A stretch of DNA of 5,057 nucleotides from Candidatus Hodarchaeota archaeon (GCA_030589605.1 JAUUVJ010000337.1:1-5057), one strand, 5' to 3'. Shown: positions 1-5,057, counted from the first letter of the stretch. Numbers and translations: made by a program. Notes: generated by a model from the sequence alone, not told the origin.

Positions 1-912
1 ATTTATGGAGAAGATGAAAGTGGAAATTGGGCATCTAAATCTTTCAGTTTTAACGTTGTGTTAACAATGGATCCTCCAATAATCGAATTTATTTTCCCAA
101 GTACAGATAATGATTCACTTACAGGTGTTCAAGTATTCCAGGCAAATGTAACAGATGATCTTGGGCTTGTAGAAGTAAAAGTACAAATTGATAGCGGTGC
201 AAAGCCTTCAATGGAGTATAATGAAACTTCTAGCTACTATTACCGTACTTATAATGTTTCAATGTTAACCAATGGACCCCATCTCCTGAAAGTAACTGCT
301 GTAGATGTGGATCATCAGCAGCATACAATTACTAAGAATATTTCTTTTACTGTATATGGTGGACAAGATGTAGCTCTCGTGAGTGATCCTCCAGAATGGG
401 ATATGAGCCAATCAGATCTTCCCGAAAACATAAGTGCATATATTGATGCAGGGAATTTCTCTCAATATGCTGCTGAAACAGGAAATATTTACTTTAAAAT
501 TGCGGCAAAAGATGATGTTGGGATTGTGTTAGTTGATTTTAAGGCATATGCATTAGAAGAAGATTTTGATCCAAACACTGATGACCCTGATATTAGTGAT
601 GCAAGGACCGAACTAGCTGAATCCCTAAGTATAACTGGAACAGATGGTGATTGGAATATCTATGAATATACTTGGGATTCCAATTCATCGTTAGACAATT
701 ATTACTTGTGTGTACTCGAAATTCAGGATAGTGATGAAGTAGCAAATCATTTATATCTCAGTATTCTCATTGAAGTAGATAATGTAGCAGGTGATGAACC
801 AACCACAACACAGGGGCGACGTACACCAGGATTCGAGATAGAACTAATTGCTCTTGTTTTTTCAAGTTGGGTTATTATTACTATATTAATCAAACAAAAA
901 CCTAAAAAGTAA
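1..912 (+). CDS. Surface protein with tandem Ig-like domains and C-terminal membrane anchor (5' partial)
   Basis: The reading frame is open from base 1, so the gene begins upstream; the GTG at 58 and ATG at 67 are internal codons, not the start. About 303 residues are visible. Residues 1-22 look like the end of one Ig-like domain (DESGNWA followed by a beta strand). Residues 24-121 form a second, resembling bacterial Ig-like domains of the Big_7/Big_9 type: a PP start, a DDLGLVEVKV strand, an NGPHLLKVTAVD strand. Residues 122-260 form a longer third beta-rich domain with KDDVGIVLVDF. A Thr-rich linker (GDEPTTTQGRR) leads to TPGFE, a hydrophobic helix at about 279-297 and the basic tail KQKPKK. 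This is the archaeal surface-protein anchor layout, similar to Loki/Heimdall-CTERM tails. I count eight N-X-S/T sequons. There is no catalytic motif, so adhesion or a structural envelope role is likely. The function is inferred from architecture only. Confidence 0.8.
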   Translation: MYGEDESGNWASKSFSFNVVLTMDPPIIEFIFPSTDNDSLTGVQVFQANVTDDLGLVEVKVQIDSGAKPSMEYNETSSYYYRTYNVSMLTNGPHLLKVTAVDVDHQQHTITKNISFTVYGGQDVALVSDPPEWDMSQSDLPENISAYIDAGNFSQYAAETGNIYFKIAAKDDVGIVLVDFKAYALEEDFDPNTDDPDISDARTELAESLSITGTDGDWNIYEYTWDSNSSLDNYYLCVLEIQDSDEVANHLYLSILIEVDNVAGDEPTTTQGRRTPGFEIELIALVFSSWVIITILIKQKPKK

Positions 913-918
913 TAATAT

Positions 919-945
919 AAGGGTAATTCTCCCTTTTTCTTTTTT
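919..945 (+). terminator. Short hairpin plus T-rich tract after the Ig-domain gene
   Basis: Six bases after the stop codon, AAGGG (919-923) can pair with CCCTT (931-935) around a 7-base loop. The 3' arm runs into a T-rich tract (934-945, eleven T and one C). Archaeal termination depends mainly on T-rich stretches in the non-template strand, so the tract is probably the working part and the weak 5-bp stem may be incidental. It separates this gene from the cytochrome gene downstream. Confidence 0.55.
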
Positions 946-990
946 ATACTATTAATAAATCTAAATTGAAGAAAAATTCATCTGTAATTC

Positions 991-1027
991 GGATACGAGT
1001 CATGGAACCCATTTATATGAGGTATCC
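991..1027. repeat. Imperfect inverted repeat, possible RNA hairpin
   Basis: GGATAC (991-996) pairs with GTATCC (1022-1027), and just inside TCAT (1000-1003) pairs with ATGA (1017-1020). This leaves a 3x1 internal loop and a 13-base terminal loop. The total is ten base pairs in a region less AT-rich than its surroundings. It could be a structured leader or small-RNA element or chance; nothing ties it to a known RNA family. Confidence 0.25.
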
Positions 1028-1200
1028 CCTACTTGGAGTCAGAGTGTAACATCAAAGATCGAAGTTGCGTTTTAAATGTTGGTGTTGATGGAGGAGTACA
1101 GAAAAGCAATCAGTTATCTGACCCTTTGACTAATCCAACAAAGCCAAAACCTCTCTTATATCATGTAACAACCAAATGATTTGTTTACTTCTTAAACTTT

Positions 1201-1220
1201 AGAATCTAGTTCTAGATTCT
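1201..1220. repeat. Perfect 9-bp inverted repeat, operator-like
   Basis: AGAATCTAG (1201-1209) and CTAGATTCT (1212-1220) are exact reverse complements separated by TT. This compact palindrome is of the size bound by dimeric helix-turn-helix regulators. A TATA-like sequence (CTATAAAAG, about 1224-1232) follows directly. It lies some 255 bases upstream of the chosen cytochrome start, so if it is an operator the transcript would have a long leader or would belong to an unrecognised product. The palindrome is seen directly; the operator role is inference. Confidence 0.45.
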
Positions 1221-1286
1221 TATCTATAAAAGTAACAGGAATAGGTTTAGATTTGATAATAATTGTAATAATAGTAATTTCTAAGG

Positions 1287-1303
1287 AAGTAATCAAGTTA
1301 CTT
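1287..1303. repeat. Short inverted repeat in the AT-rich upstream region
   Basis: AAGTAA (1287-1292) and TTACTT (1298-1303) are exact reverse complements around a 5-base spacer, and two G-T pairs could extend the stem outward in RNA. Its size is within what AT-rich sequence gives by chance. It is noted because it sits between two stronger palindromes in the same 200 bases. Confidence 0.25.
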
Positions 1304-1361
1304 TTCAAATACCAACTTATAAAAAGTTTAGATATTAAATTTAAAGAGTTAAGGGAATTAT

Positions 1362-1374
1362 AGAAAGTATATTA
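1362..1374 (+). promoter_or_regulatory. Candidate archaeal BRE/TATA promoter of the cytochrome gene
   Basis: The purine-rich AGAAAG (1362-1367) directly precedes TATATTA (1368-1374), matching the order of an archaeal TFB recognition element followed by a TATA box. Transcription would start roughly 25 bases downstream of the box centre, near 1395. That gives a leader of about 80 bases before the preferred ATG at 1477. Other TATA-like strings exist in this AT-rich stretch, for example around 1318-1324, so the choice is tentative. Confidence 0.35.
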
Positions 1375-1389
1375 CGTAAATCGTAATAT
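1369..1389. promoter_or_regulatory. Perfect 8-bp palindrome overlapping the candidate promoter
   Basis: ATATTACG (1369-1376) and CGTAATAT (1382-1389) are exact reverse complements around the 5-base spacer TAAAT. The left half-site contains most of the candidate TATA box, and the right half lies just upstream of the expected transcription start. A dimeric regulator bound here would be placed to block TBP/TFB or RNA polymerase, a common repression geometry in archaea. The palindrome is visible; the operator function and target gene are inferred from position. Confidence 0.45.
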
Positions 1390-1464
1390 TCTATTGCAAC
1401 GATTTGTTAGCTGATGAGAAGTCAGTTACCGAATCGGAACATCGAAAAAACCGAATTTAAATTA

Positions 1465-1470
1465 GGCGGA
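1465..1470 (+). promoter_or_regulatory. Weak ribosome binding site deciding the cytochrome start
   Basis: GGCGGA lies six bases before the ATG at 1477 and differs from a GGAGG-type site by one base. The alternative in-frame ATG at 1414 has no purine-rich Shine-Dalgarno-like stretch at the right distance. This favours the 1477 start. Confidence 0.45.
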
Positions 1471-1476
1471 ATATTA

Positions 1477-2685
1477 ATGAACGAACAAGATGAGAAATTA
1501 GTCCGTCAAAGCAAGTGGAGCGGCCGTAGAGTAGTTGTACTCTATTGGTTTGCCATGGTTTTCGTAGGAACAAGTGCTGGCCTAGGCCTTGCTACAACAA
1601 CATTTAATCCCTCATTTAGCATTGCAGCCACAGGTCCTGATCATAGTACCCTTGGTATCCCAGCCATTTGGCATCCTGAAGACTGTGTCTCTTGCCACGC
1701 GGATAAAGTTGATGCTTGGAATGAAACATTCCACTCTACTCTGTGGGGTGACAAACTAAGCGATAACGGAACCCATATACTACGATACATGGGTAGAGGA
1801 CCAATGGTAACAGCCTCTGGCAAATTTAACTATACAGAGTTCAATCTATCCTCTGGCTGTTGTATGGTAACGAGATGGAATAACATTACCGAAAATCCTG
1901 GCTTACCAGCTTTCTGGGACTATGGTGTAACATGTGCAGCATGTCATGATGAACCTGGATCTGTGAATCATACTTCTGAAATGTGTGGTGACTGCCATGG
2001 TGGAGCTAGTGGAATATTTGATAAAATGAACGTGAGTGATAACAAACACATTAGTTCACTCACAGATCTGCTTGCTTCAGGAAATGAAGAAACCTCTTGT
2101 CTCCACTGTATGTCAGGACAAGGTACTTATTGGGATATGACAGGTGTAGACCCAACCAATTCTACTCTTACTCCTATCTCCTGTGCTACATGTCATGATC
2201 CGCACTCAGACGACGCTACTCTAAGTCCAAGAGAAAAAGATACTAATTTCCTAAGAGGTGCAGATGCAAATGAGCTTTGTGGAAAATGCCATTTGACAGC
2301 CAATGTTACTGACTCGCATGGTGGTACATTTTGGCGTGCTAGTCTAGAAATGGAAGCAGCTTTCGAAAATCTCACAAATGGTTTCGATTGTACAGATTGT
2401 CATGGATATAACTCAAAAGCATATAGTTGGGCAGTACCCGACACTGAATTAAATCACAGTATGGGTTTTGTTTTTTCAGAAGCTTGTACTCAATGCCACG
2501 ACGTCCCTGCTGTCCCTGTAATCCCCGATTGCCCCGACCCCGACCCATGCCCCGAAACAACAGAGTGTCCTACATGCCCCACAACAACACCCTCAACAAC
2601 AAACGGAGGTACTAATGCAATTGGATTAGTAGCTGTGTTGGGTATCCTAGGTGCGATTGTACTTTTCCGAAAGAAAAGACGGTAA
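1477..2685 (+). CDS. Membrane-anchored multiheme cytochrome c (seven CXXCH plus one CXXCM)
   Basis: With ATG 1477 as start the protein has 402 residues; ATG 1414 would add 21 polar residues before the same signal segment. A basic N-terminus (KWSGRR) precedes a hydrophobic segment at about 19-39, a Sec-type signal or anchor. CXXCH motifs start at residues 70, 153, 170, 236, 268, 305 and 337, and CLHCM at 208 falls in fourth place. The opening HPEDCVSCH..W..TFH resembles the cytochrome c554 family (PF13435). CATCHDPHS, LCGKCH and the final H-rich CTQCH follow the pattern of many electron-transfer multihemes. Eleven sequons fit an outside location. A Pro/Cys-rich stalk has Cys at 352, 358, 364 and 367. 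A Thr-rich linker, a helix at about 381-397 and RKKRR form the C-terminal anchor. The likely role is electron transfer outside the membrane; heme attachment needs a cytochrome c maturation system not seen here. A reductase activity cannot be excluded. Class is confident, partner and substrate unknown. Confidence 0.9.
   Translation: MNEQDEKLVRQSKWSGRRVVVLYWFAMVFVGTSAGLGLATTTFNPSFSIAATGPDHSTLGIPAIWHPEDCVSCHADKVDAWNETFHSTLWGDKLSDNGTHILRYMGRGPMVTASGKFNYTEFNLSSGCCMVTRWNNITENPGLPAFWDYGVTCAACHDEPGSVNHTSEMCGDCHGGASGIFDKMNVSDNKHISSLTDLLASGNEETSCLHCMSGQGTYWDMTGVDPTNSTLTPISCATCHDPHSDDATLSPREKDTNFLRGADANELCGKCHLTANVTDSHGGTFWRASLEMEAAFENLTNGFDCTDCHGYNSKAYSWAVPDTELNHSMGFVFSEACTQCHDVPAVPVIPDCPDPDPCPETTECPTCPTTTPSTTNGGTNAIGLVAVLGILGAIVLFRKKRR
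2523..2553 (-). other. G-quadruplex-capable C-rich island in the cytochrome stalk
   Basis: Five C-tracts of three or four bases (2523-2526, 2532-2535, 2538-2541, 2544-2546, 2550-2553) are separated by loops of 5, 2, 2 and 3 bases. The minus strand therefore meets the standard G3+N1-7 quadruplex pattern, and the plus strand could form an i-motif. It encodes the Asp-Pro-Cys-rich stalk using CCC for most prolines, while CCA and CCT are common elsewhere in the window. The G-rich strand is the transcription template. Whether it folds in the cell is unknown. Confidence 0.5.
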
Positions 2686-2721
2686 ACTGTTTCTAGATAT
2701 TCAGAACACGAATCTATTAAA

Positions 2722-2759
2722 CTTGAACAGTAGTTAATTGCTGTTCAAGCTTTTTTTTT
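2722..2759 (+). terminator. Strong hairpin with T9 tract after the cytochrome gene
   Basis: CTTGAACAG (2722-2730) pairs perfectly with CTGTTCAAG (2741-2749) around a 10-base loop. One C is followed by nine T (2751-2759). It begins 37 bases after the cytochrome stop codon. The form is that of a bacterial intrinsic terminator; in archaea the T-run alone may end transcription and the hairpin may protect the 3' end. It marks the cytochrome gene as a transcription unit separate from the gene at 2928. Confidence 0.75.
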
Positions 2760-2791
2760 CATAGCTTCGGGGATGAGGCAAACAGCAATTA
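2735..2791. repeat. 11-bp inverted repeat overlapping the terminator arm
   Basis: TAATTGCTGTT (2735-2745) and AACAGCAATTA (2781-2791) are exact reverse complements. The left copy overlaps the loop and 3' arm of the terminator hairpin, so pairing with 2781-2791 would exclude the terminator stem. It could be an attenuator-like switch, a processing hairpin or coincidence. Because the T9 tract lies between the arms, the second structure forms only in transcripts that read through. Confidence 0.35.
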
Positions 2792-2850
2792 TCAGCATTT
2801 TAGTTTTCTAATTAACAATAGATTACTGTTATTTGATTACACCGTTAGTC

Positions 2851-2869
2851 GAACACTATTTCAATGTTC
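2851..2869. repeat. Small inverted repeat upstream of the toroid-Ig gene
   Basis: GAACA (2851-2855) and TGTTC (2865-2869) form a 5-bp inverted repeat with a 9-base spacer. It lies about 58 bases before the ATG at 2928 and just upstream of a TATA-like stretch. The same pentamer also occurs at 2704-2708 and in both arms of the terminator hairpin, so GAACA/TGTTC is recurrent in this gap. An operator role is possible but weakly supported. Confidence 0.2.
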
Positions 2870-2883
2870 ATTAATTTGCCGCC

Positions 2884-2889
2884 TATTAT
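2884..2889 (+). promoter_or_regulatory. Possible TATA element for the toroid-Ig gene
   Basis: TATTAT lies about 38 bases before the ATG at 2928. This would place the transcript start near 2912 and leave a short leader containing GGA (2918-2920) as a minimal ribosome signal. The match is poor and other AT-rich strings are nearby. It is chosen only for its spacing. Confidence 0.2.
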
Positions 2890-2927
2890 CAAAAAAACAC
2901 TGAATATCTAAACAGATGGAATAATTT

Positions 2928-5048
2928 ATGAGAAAAAACTTAATTGTACATTTAAAAATTGGGAAAAGTGTAAAATATTCAATCCTTCCCATACTAGTGC
3001 TAGGAACAGTTCTACCAAGTTTAATGGCTTACTCCAACCTGAATTTCATTCTGACTAGTGACACGACCAATAGTCAGAATTCATATTATAACTTAAACGT
3101 TGAACCTGATACCATGCCGATACTCCCTCTTAACTCAAAGCTACTAGCTGAAAATGACACTGATGTCCTTTTCCCAGATTTTCTTATTTTTTCTATCGAA
3201 ATCGCAAATGCACTTATAGATTATTTATACGATGATGTTTCTGGTGGCTTTTTCGCAGGAGCAGATGAACATTGGTCAGAGAGCACCAGAAGTACTGAAA
3301 AAGAAACATACGATAATGCTCAAGCGATTTTGGCATTAGTAAAACTTTCAGATGCTTTAATTAACCAGACACAAAAGGATTATGCCCTTGAGATGGCTGA
3401 AAAAACAGGAAGTTTTTTACTTAATGAATTACAGGACGAAGTTTTTGATGGGTTTTTTACTAGTGAATCATTTCGCTATAAAAAACCTGGAATCCAAGCA
3501 AAAGCTATTCAAGCACTTTTATCTCTTTATGAGGTGACAAATAATGATACTTATCGAAATGCTGCCATTGATACGTATGATTTTCTAGAAGGTCAAGACG
3601 CCTGGGATAACGCTGGGTCTTATGCTTATTTATTGTCTCATTCTGGCTTTGTATTAGAAAGAAATCCAGATCAGCATGATTTATATGCTCCCGATTCAAA
3701 ACGGGCTGATCATAATGCTTTGATGGGAATGGCTTTACTTGATCTTTACCGAGAAGAGTCGAATGCTACAATTCGCACAACCTATCTAACAAAGGCTATT
3801 AAAATTTACGATTTCTTCAACAACACATGTCGAAATAATATAACTACATTATTTTACACTTGCTTGACAGGTTCAAATGTAATATTAAACCCTACTTCGG
3901 CTGATGTTTTTAGCAATTCACTTTTTCTAGAATTCTTAGCACAGCTCTATTATGTTACCGAAGATTCAAAATATTATGATGATTTTTTTATCTTATTAAA
4001 CGCTGTAATGACTTATTTCTGGGACAATGTTTCAGGGGGATTTCATGCAACTCACTCATATCTTAGTGCAGAAGAAAGAGACCCTAAAAAATATACGGAA
4101 AGGCTATTTTACGTGATGCGAGCTTTTGATGAAGCGTACAAACTAACTAATAAGAGTTTCTACTATAACCTAATGCTTGATGTTTTTGAATTTCTCAATA
4201 ATAAGCTCTACGATAATACTCACTATGGATATTATCAGCTTACGAATGCTGATGGAACTCCAGGCACCGATGCTTCTTGGAATTACAAAATTACCCGCAC
4301 ACAATCGCTATCTATATATGCTCTTGCGAATCTCTGGATGTATAGTAAACCAGGTGTACTTAATGCTCTTTGGTCGCCTATTAACCCTCGTCCGCAAGAT
4401 CCAGTGACTATTTCAGCCGCTGCGTTTGATTCTGATGGTTTGTCAAATGTTATGTTTAATTATTCAATAAATAATGACCCTTATCAAGCAATAGAAATGA
4501 TACCTCATTCAATTATCGGGAATATGTTCAGTACCGAATTAAACTCTAATGGTAATTTCAGTCATGGTACGAGAGTTAATTTTAATATTATTGTGAACGA
4601 TACATTAGGTAATAGAACTGTTCGGGGATCCTACTTTCTTGCCTGGCAAGATGATATTTGGGCTCCAGAAATTACGGGAATAGGGATTATTCCTGGAACT
4701 GAATTTCTAGTTAATACTAAATTTACGATTACTGTACAGGCACAAGATGTACCTTCGCAGGGTGATGTTGAAGTTGTAGATTTGGCGTATCATCTTTCAG
4801 GAGAGAGTGAATACTATGTACGTTTAAATAAAACGGATCAACATATTTGGACAGTAACTTTTGCTGAAGGGATACCAGAAGCTGGTACTTATGCTTATTA
4901 TTTTATTGCAATGGATGATAAAGGAAATGTTGGACATAACGCGATTAATAATTTTTACGTTCGAAATCCACCTGTGGGAGTGTTACCCCAGTCGCTTGTT
5001 GTAGCGTTTAATTTAATAAATTTAAATAAAACCCCAAAACCCCAATAA
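2928..5048 (+). CDS. Secreted alpha-helical toroid (glycosidase/epimerase-like) protein with two Ig-like domains
   Basis: The predicted protein has 706 residues. A basic N-terminus and hydrophobic segment at about 17-35, ending LMAYS, form a signal peptide or anchor. Residues of about 80-470 are helix-rich with recurring aromatic-glycine loops: YDDVSGGFF (101-109), QDEVFDGFF (169-177), WDNVSGGFH (365-373) and YDNTHYGYY (428-436). Helices such as YDNAQAILALVKL and NALMGMALLDLY alternate with them. This matches the (alpha/alpha)6 toroid of six-hairpin glycosidases, N-acylglucosamine 2-epimerases and the YyaL/DUF255 C-terminal region. Residues of about 475-577 and 578-680 are two Ig-like domains, each ending in D..GN and a final strand. 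I see only two Cys (301 and 312), a likely disulfide, and 14 sequons. A carbohydrate-related role at the cell surface is plausible, but no catalytic residue could be assigned. The C-terminus lacks the hydrophobic helix and basic tail of the upstream proteins and ends NKTPKPQ. Confidence 0.82.
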   Translation: MRKNLIVHLKIGKSVKYSILPILVLGTVLPSLMAYSNLNFILTSDTTNSQNSYYNLNVEPDTMPILPLNSKLLAENDTDVLFPDFLIFSIEIANALIDYLYDDVSGGFFAGADEHWSESTRSTEKETYDNAQAILALVKLSDALINQTQKDYALEMAEKTGSFLLNELQDEVFDGFFTSESFRYKKPGIQAKAIQALLSLYEVTNNDTYRNAAIDTYDFLEGQDAWDNAGSYAYLLSHSGFVLERNPDQHDLYAPDSKRADHNALMGMALLDLYREESNATIRTTYLTKAIKIYDFFNNTCRNNITTLFYTCLTGSNVILNPTSADVFSNSLFLEFLAQLYYVTEDSKYYDDFFILLNAVMTYFWDNVSGGFHATHSYLSAEERDPKKYTERLFYVMRAFDEAYKLTNKSFYYNLMLDVFEFLNNKLYDNTHYGYYQLTNADGTPGTDASWNYKITRTQSLSIYALANLWMYSKPGVLNALWSPINPRPQDPVTISAAAFDSDGLSNVMFNYSINNDPYQAIEMIPHSIIGNMFSTELNSNGNFSHGTRVNFNIIVNDTLGNRTVRGSYFLAWQDDIWAPEITGIGIIPGTEFLVNTKFTITVQAQDVPSQGDVEVVDLAYHLSGESEYYVRLNKTDQHIWTVTFAEGIPEAGTYAYYFIAMDDKGNVGHNAINNFYVRNPPVGVLPQSLVVAFNLINLNKTPKPQ

Positions 5049-5057
5049 ACACATAGG

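Larger units (their letters stand above)
913..1413. other. Long intergenic region without a convincing gene
   Basis: About 500 bases lie between the Ig-domain gene and the cytochrome gene. The first part (about 980-1170) is less AT-rich and contains short open stretches: an ATG frame of 15 codons at 1002-1049 and a start-less frame at 1021-1179. None has a start, ribosome site and composition good enough to call. The second part (about 1180-1400) is very AT-rich, as expected of a promoter region, and holds three separate inverted repeats (1201-1220, 1287-1303, 1369-1389). I saw no tRNA, CRISPR repeat or transposon end. An unrecognised small RNA or a long 5' control region cannot be excluded. 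Confidence 0.6.

Noticed and set aside
1002..1049. Small ATG frame of 15 codons in the intergenic region
   Set aside because: It is too short, has no ribosome binding site and resembles nothing recognisable.
1083..1122. TTGATGG followed by CTGA, resembling C and D boxes of an archaeal guide RNA
   Set aside because: The C-box match is imperfect, no internal D'/C' pair is visible and no flanking terminal stem was found.
1021..1179. Start-less open stretch of about 52 codons, possible gene remnant
   Set aside because: It follows a TGA and has no ATG or GTG start. An open stretch of this length is expected by chance somewhere in six frames of 500 bases.
1522..1539. GRRVVVL in the cytochrome N-terminus as a twin-arginine export signal
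   Set aside because: The consensus after the arginine pair (x-F-L-K) is missing, and c-type cytochromes are normally exported unfolded by Sec before heme attachment.
2098..2112. CLHCM explained as a single-base sequencing error of CXXCH
   Set aside because: ATG differs from CAT and CAC at two or more positions and the frame is intact on both sides.
1641..2560. Minus-strand open frames of about 60 codons inside the cytochrome gene
   Set aside because: They lie opposite a clearly coding frame with conserved heme motifs and have no domain signal or ribosome site of their own.
3505..4407. Other open frames (minus 3505-3699, plus 4177-4407) inside the toroid-Ig gene
   Set aside because: They fully overlap the long coding frame, are short, and show no recognisable domains.
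5028..5043. Two AAAACCCC units at the window end, resembling a ciliate telomere repeat
   Set aside because: There are only two units, they lie inside a coding frame, and at a 3' end a telomere would show the G4T4 strand instead of C4A4.
1..5057. CRISPR array, insertion sequence, tRNA or rRNA
   Set aside because: I found no regularly spaced repeats, transposase-like frame, terminal inverted repeats with target duplications, or RNA-gene signature by eye.

Overview
This AT-rich window carries three genes, all on the plus strand and all encoding extracytoplasmic, membrane-anchored or secreted proteins. The best guess for the host is an archaeon, most likely an Asgard-type lineage (Loki-, Thor- or Heimdall-like). 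The grounds are Ig-like surface proteins ending in a Thr/Pro-rich linker, a TPGFE-type turn, one hydrophobic helix and a short basic tail. N-glycosylation sequons are also dense, TATA/BRE-like promoter sequences are present, and Shine-Dalgarno signals are weak. The lineage call is an inference from style; no marker gene is present.

Layout. Bases 1-912 hold the 3' part of a surface protein with tandem Ig-like domains and a C-terminal anchor, followed by a short hairpin and T-rich tract. Bases 913-1413 hold no convincing gene but carry several inverted repeats, one of which (1369-1389) overlaps a good TATA/BRE candidate. Bases 1477-2685 encode a multiheme c-type cytochrome with seven CXXCH motifs and one CXXCM motif in fourth position, a Cys/Pro-rich stalk and a C-terminal membrane anchor. 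The stalk DNA is an isolated C-rich island that fits the G-quadruplex pattern on the minus strand. A strong hairpin plus T9 follows at 2722-2759. Bases 2928-5048 encode a secreted or N-anchored protein with an alpha-helical toroid (six-hairpin glycosidase / epimerase-like) followed by two Ig-like domains. It ends without the C-terminal anchor seen in the two upstream proteins.

How they might work together. Each gene has its own upstream gap and terminator-like signal, so they look like separate transcription units, not an operon. What they share is the cell surface: an Ig-domain adhesin or S-layer-like protein, an electron-carrying cytochrome held outside the membrane, and a possible carbohydrate-active protein. 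A role for the cytochrome in moving electrons across or outside the envelope is plausible, but the partner, substrate and direction cannot be read from this window. The most unusual points are the CXXCM fourth heme site, the Cys-spaced stalk and its G-quadruplex-capable DNA, and the palindrome overlapping the cytochrome promoter.
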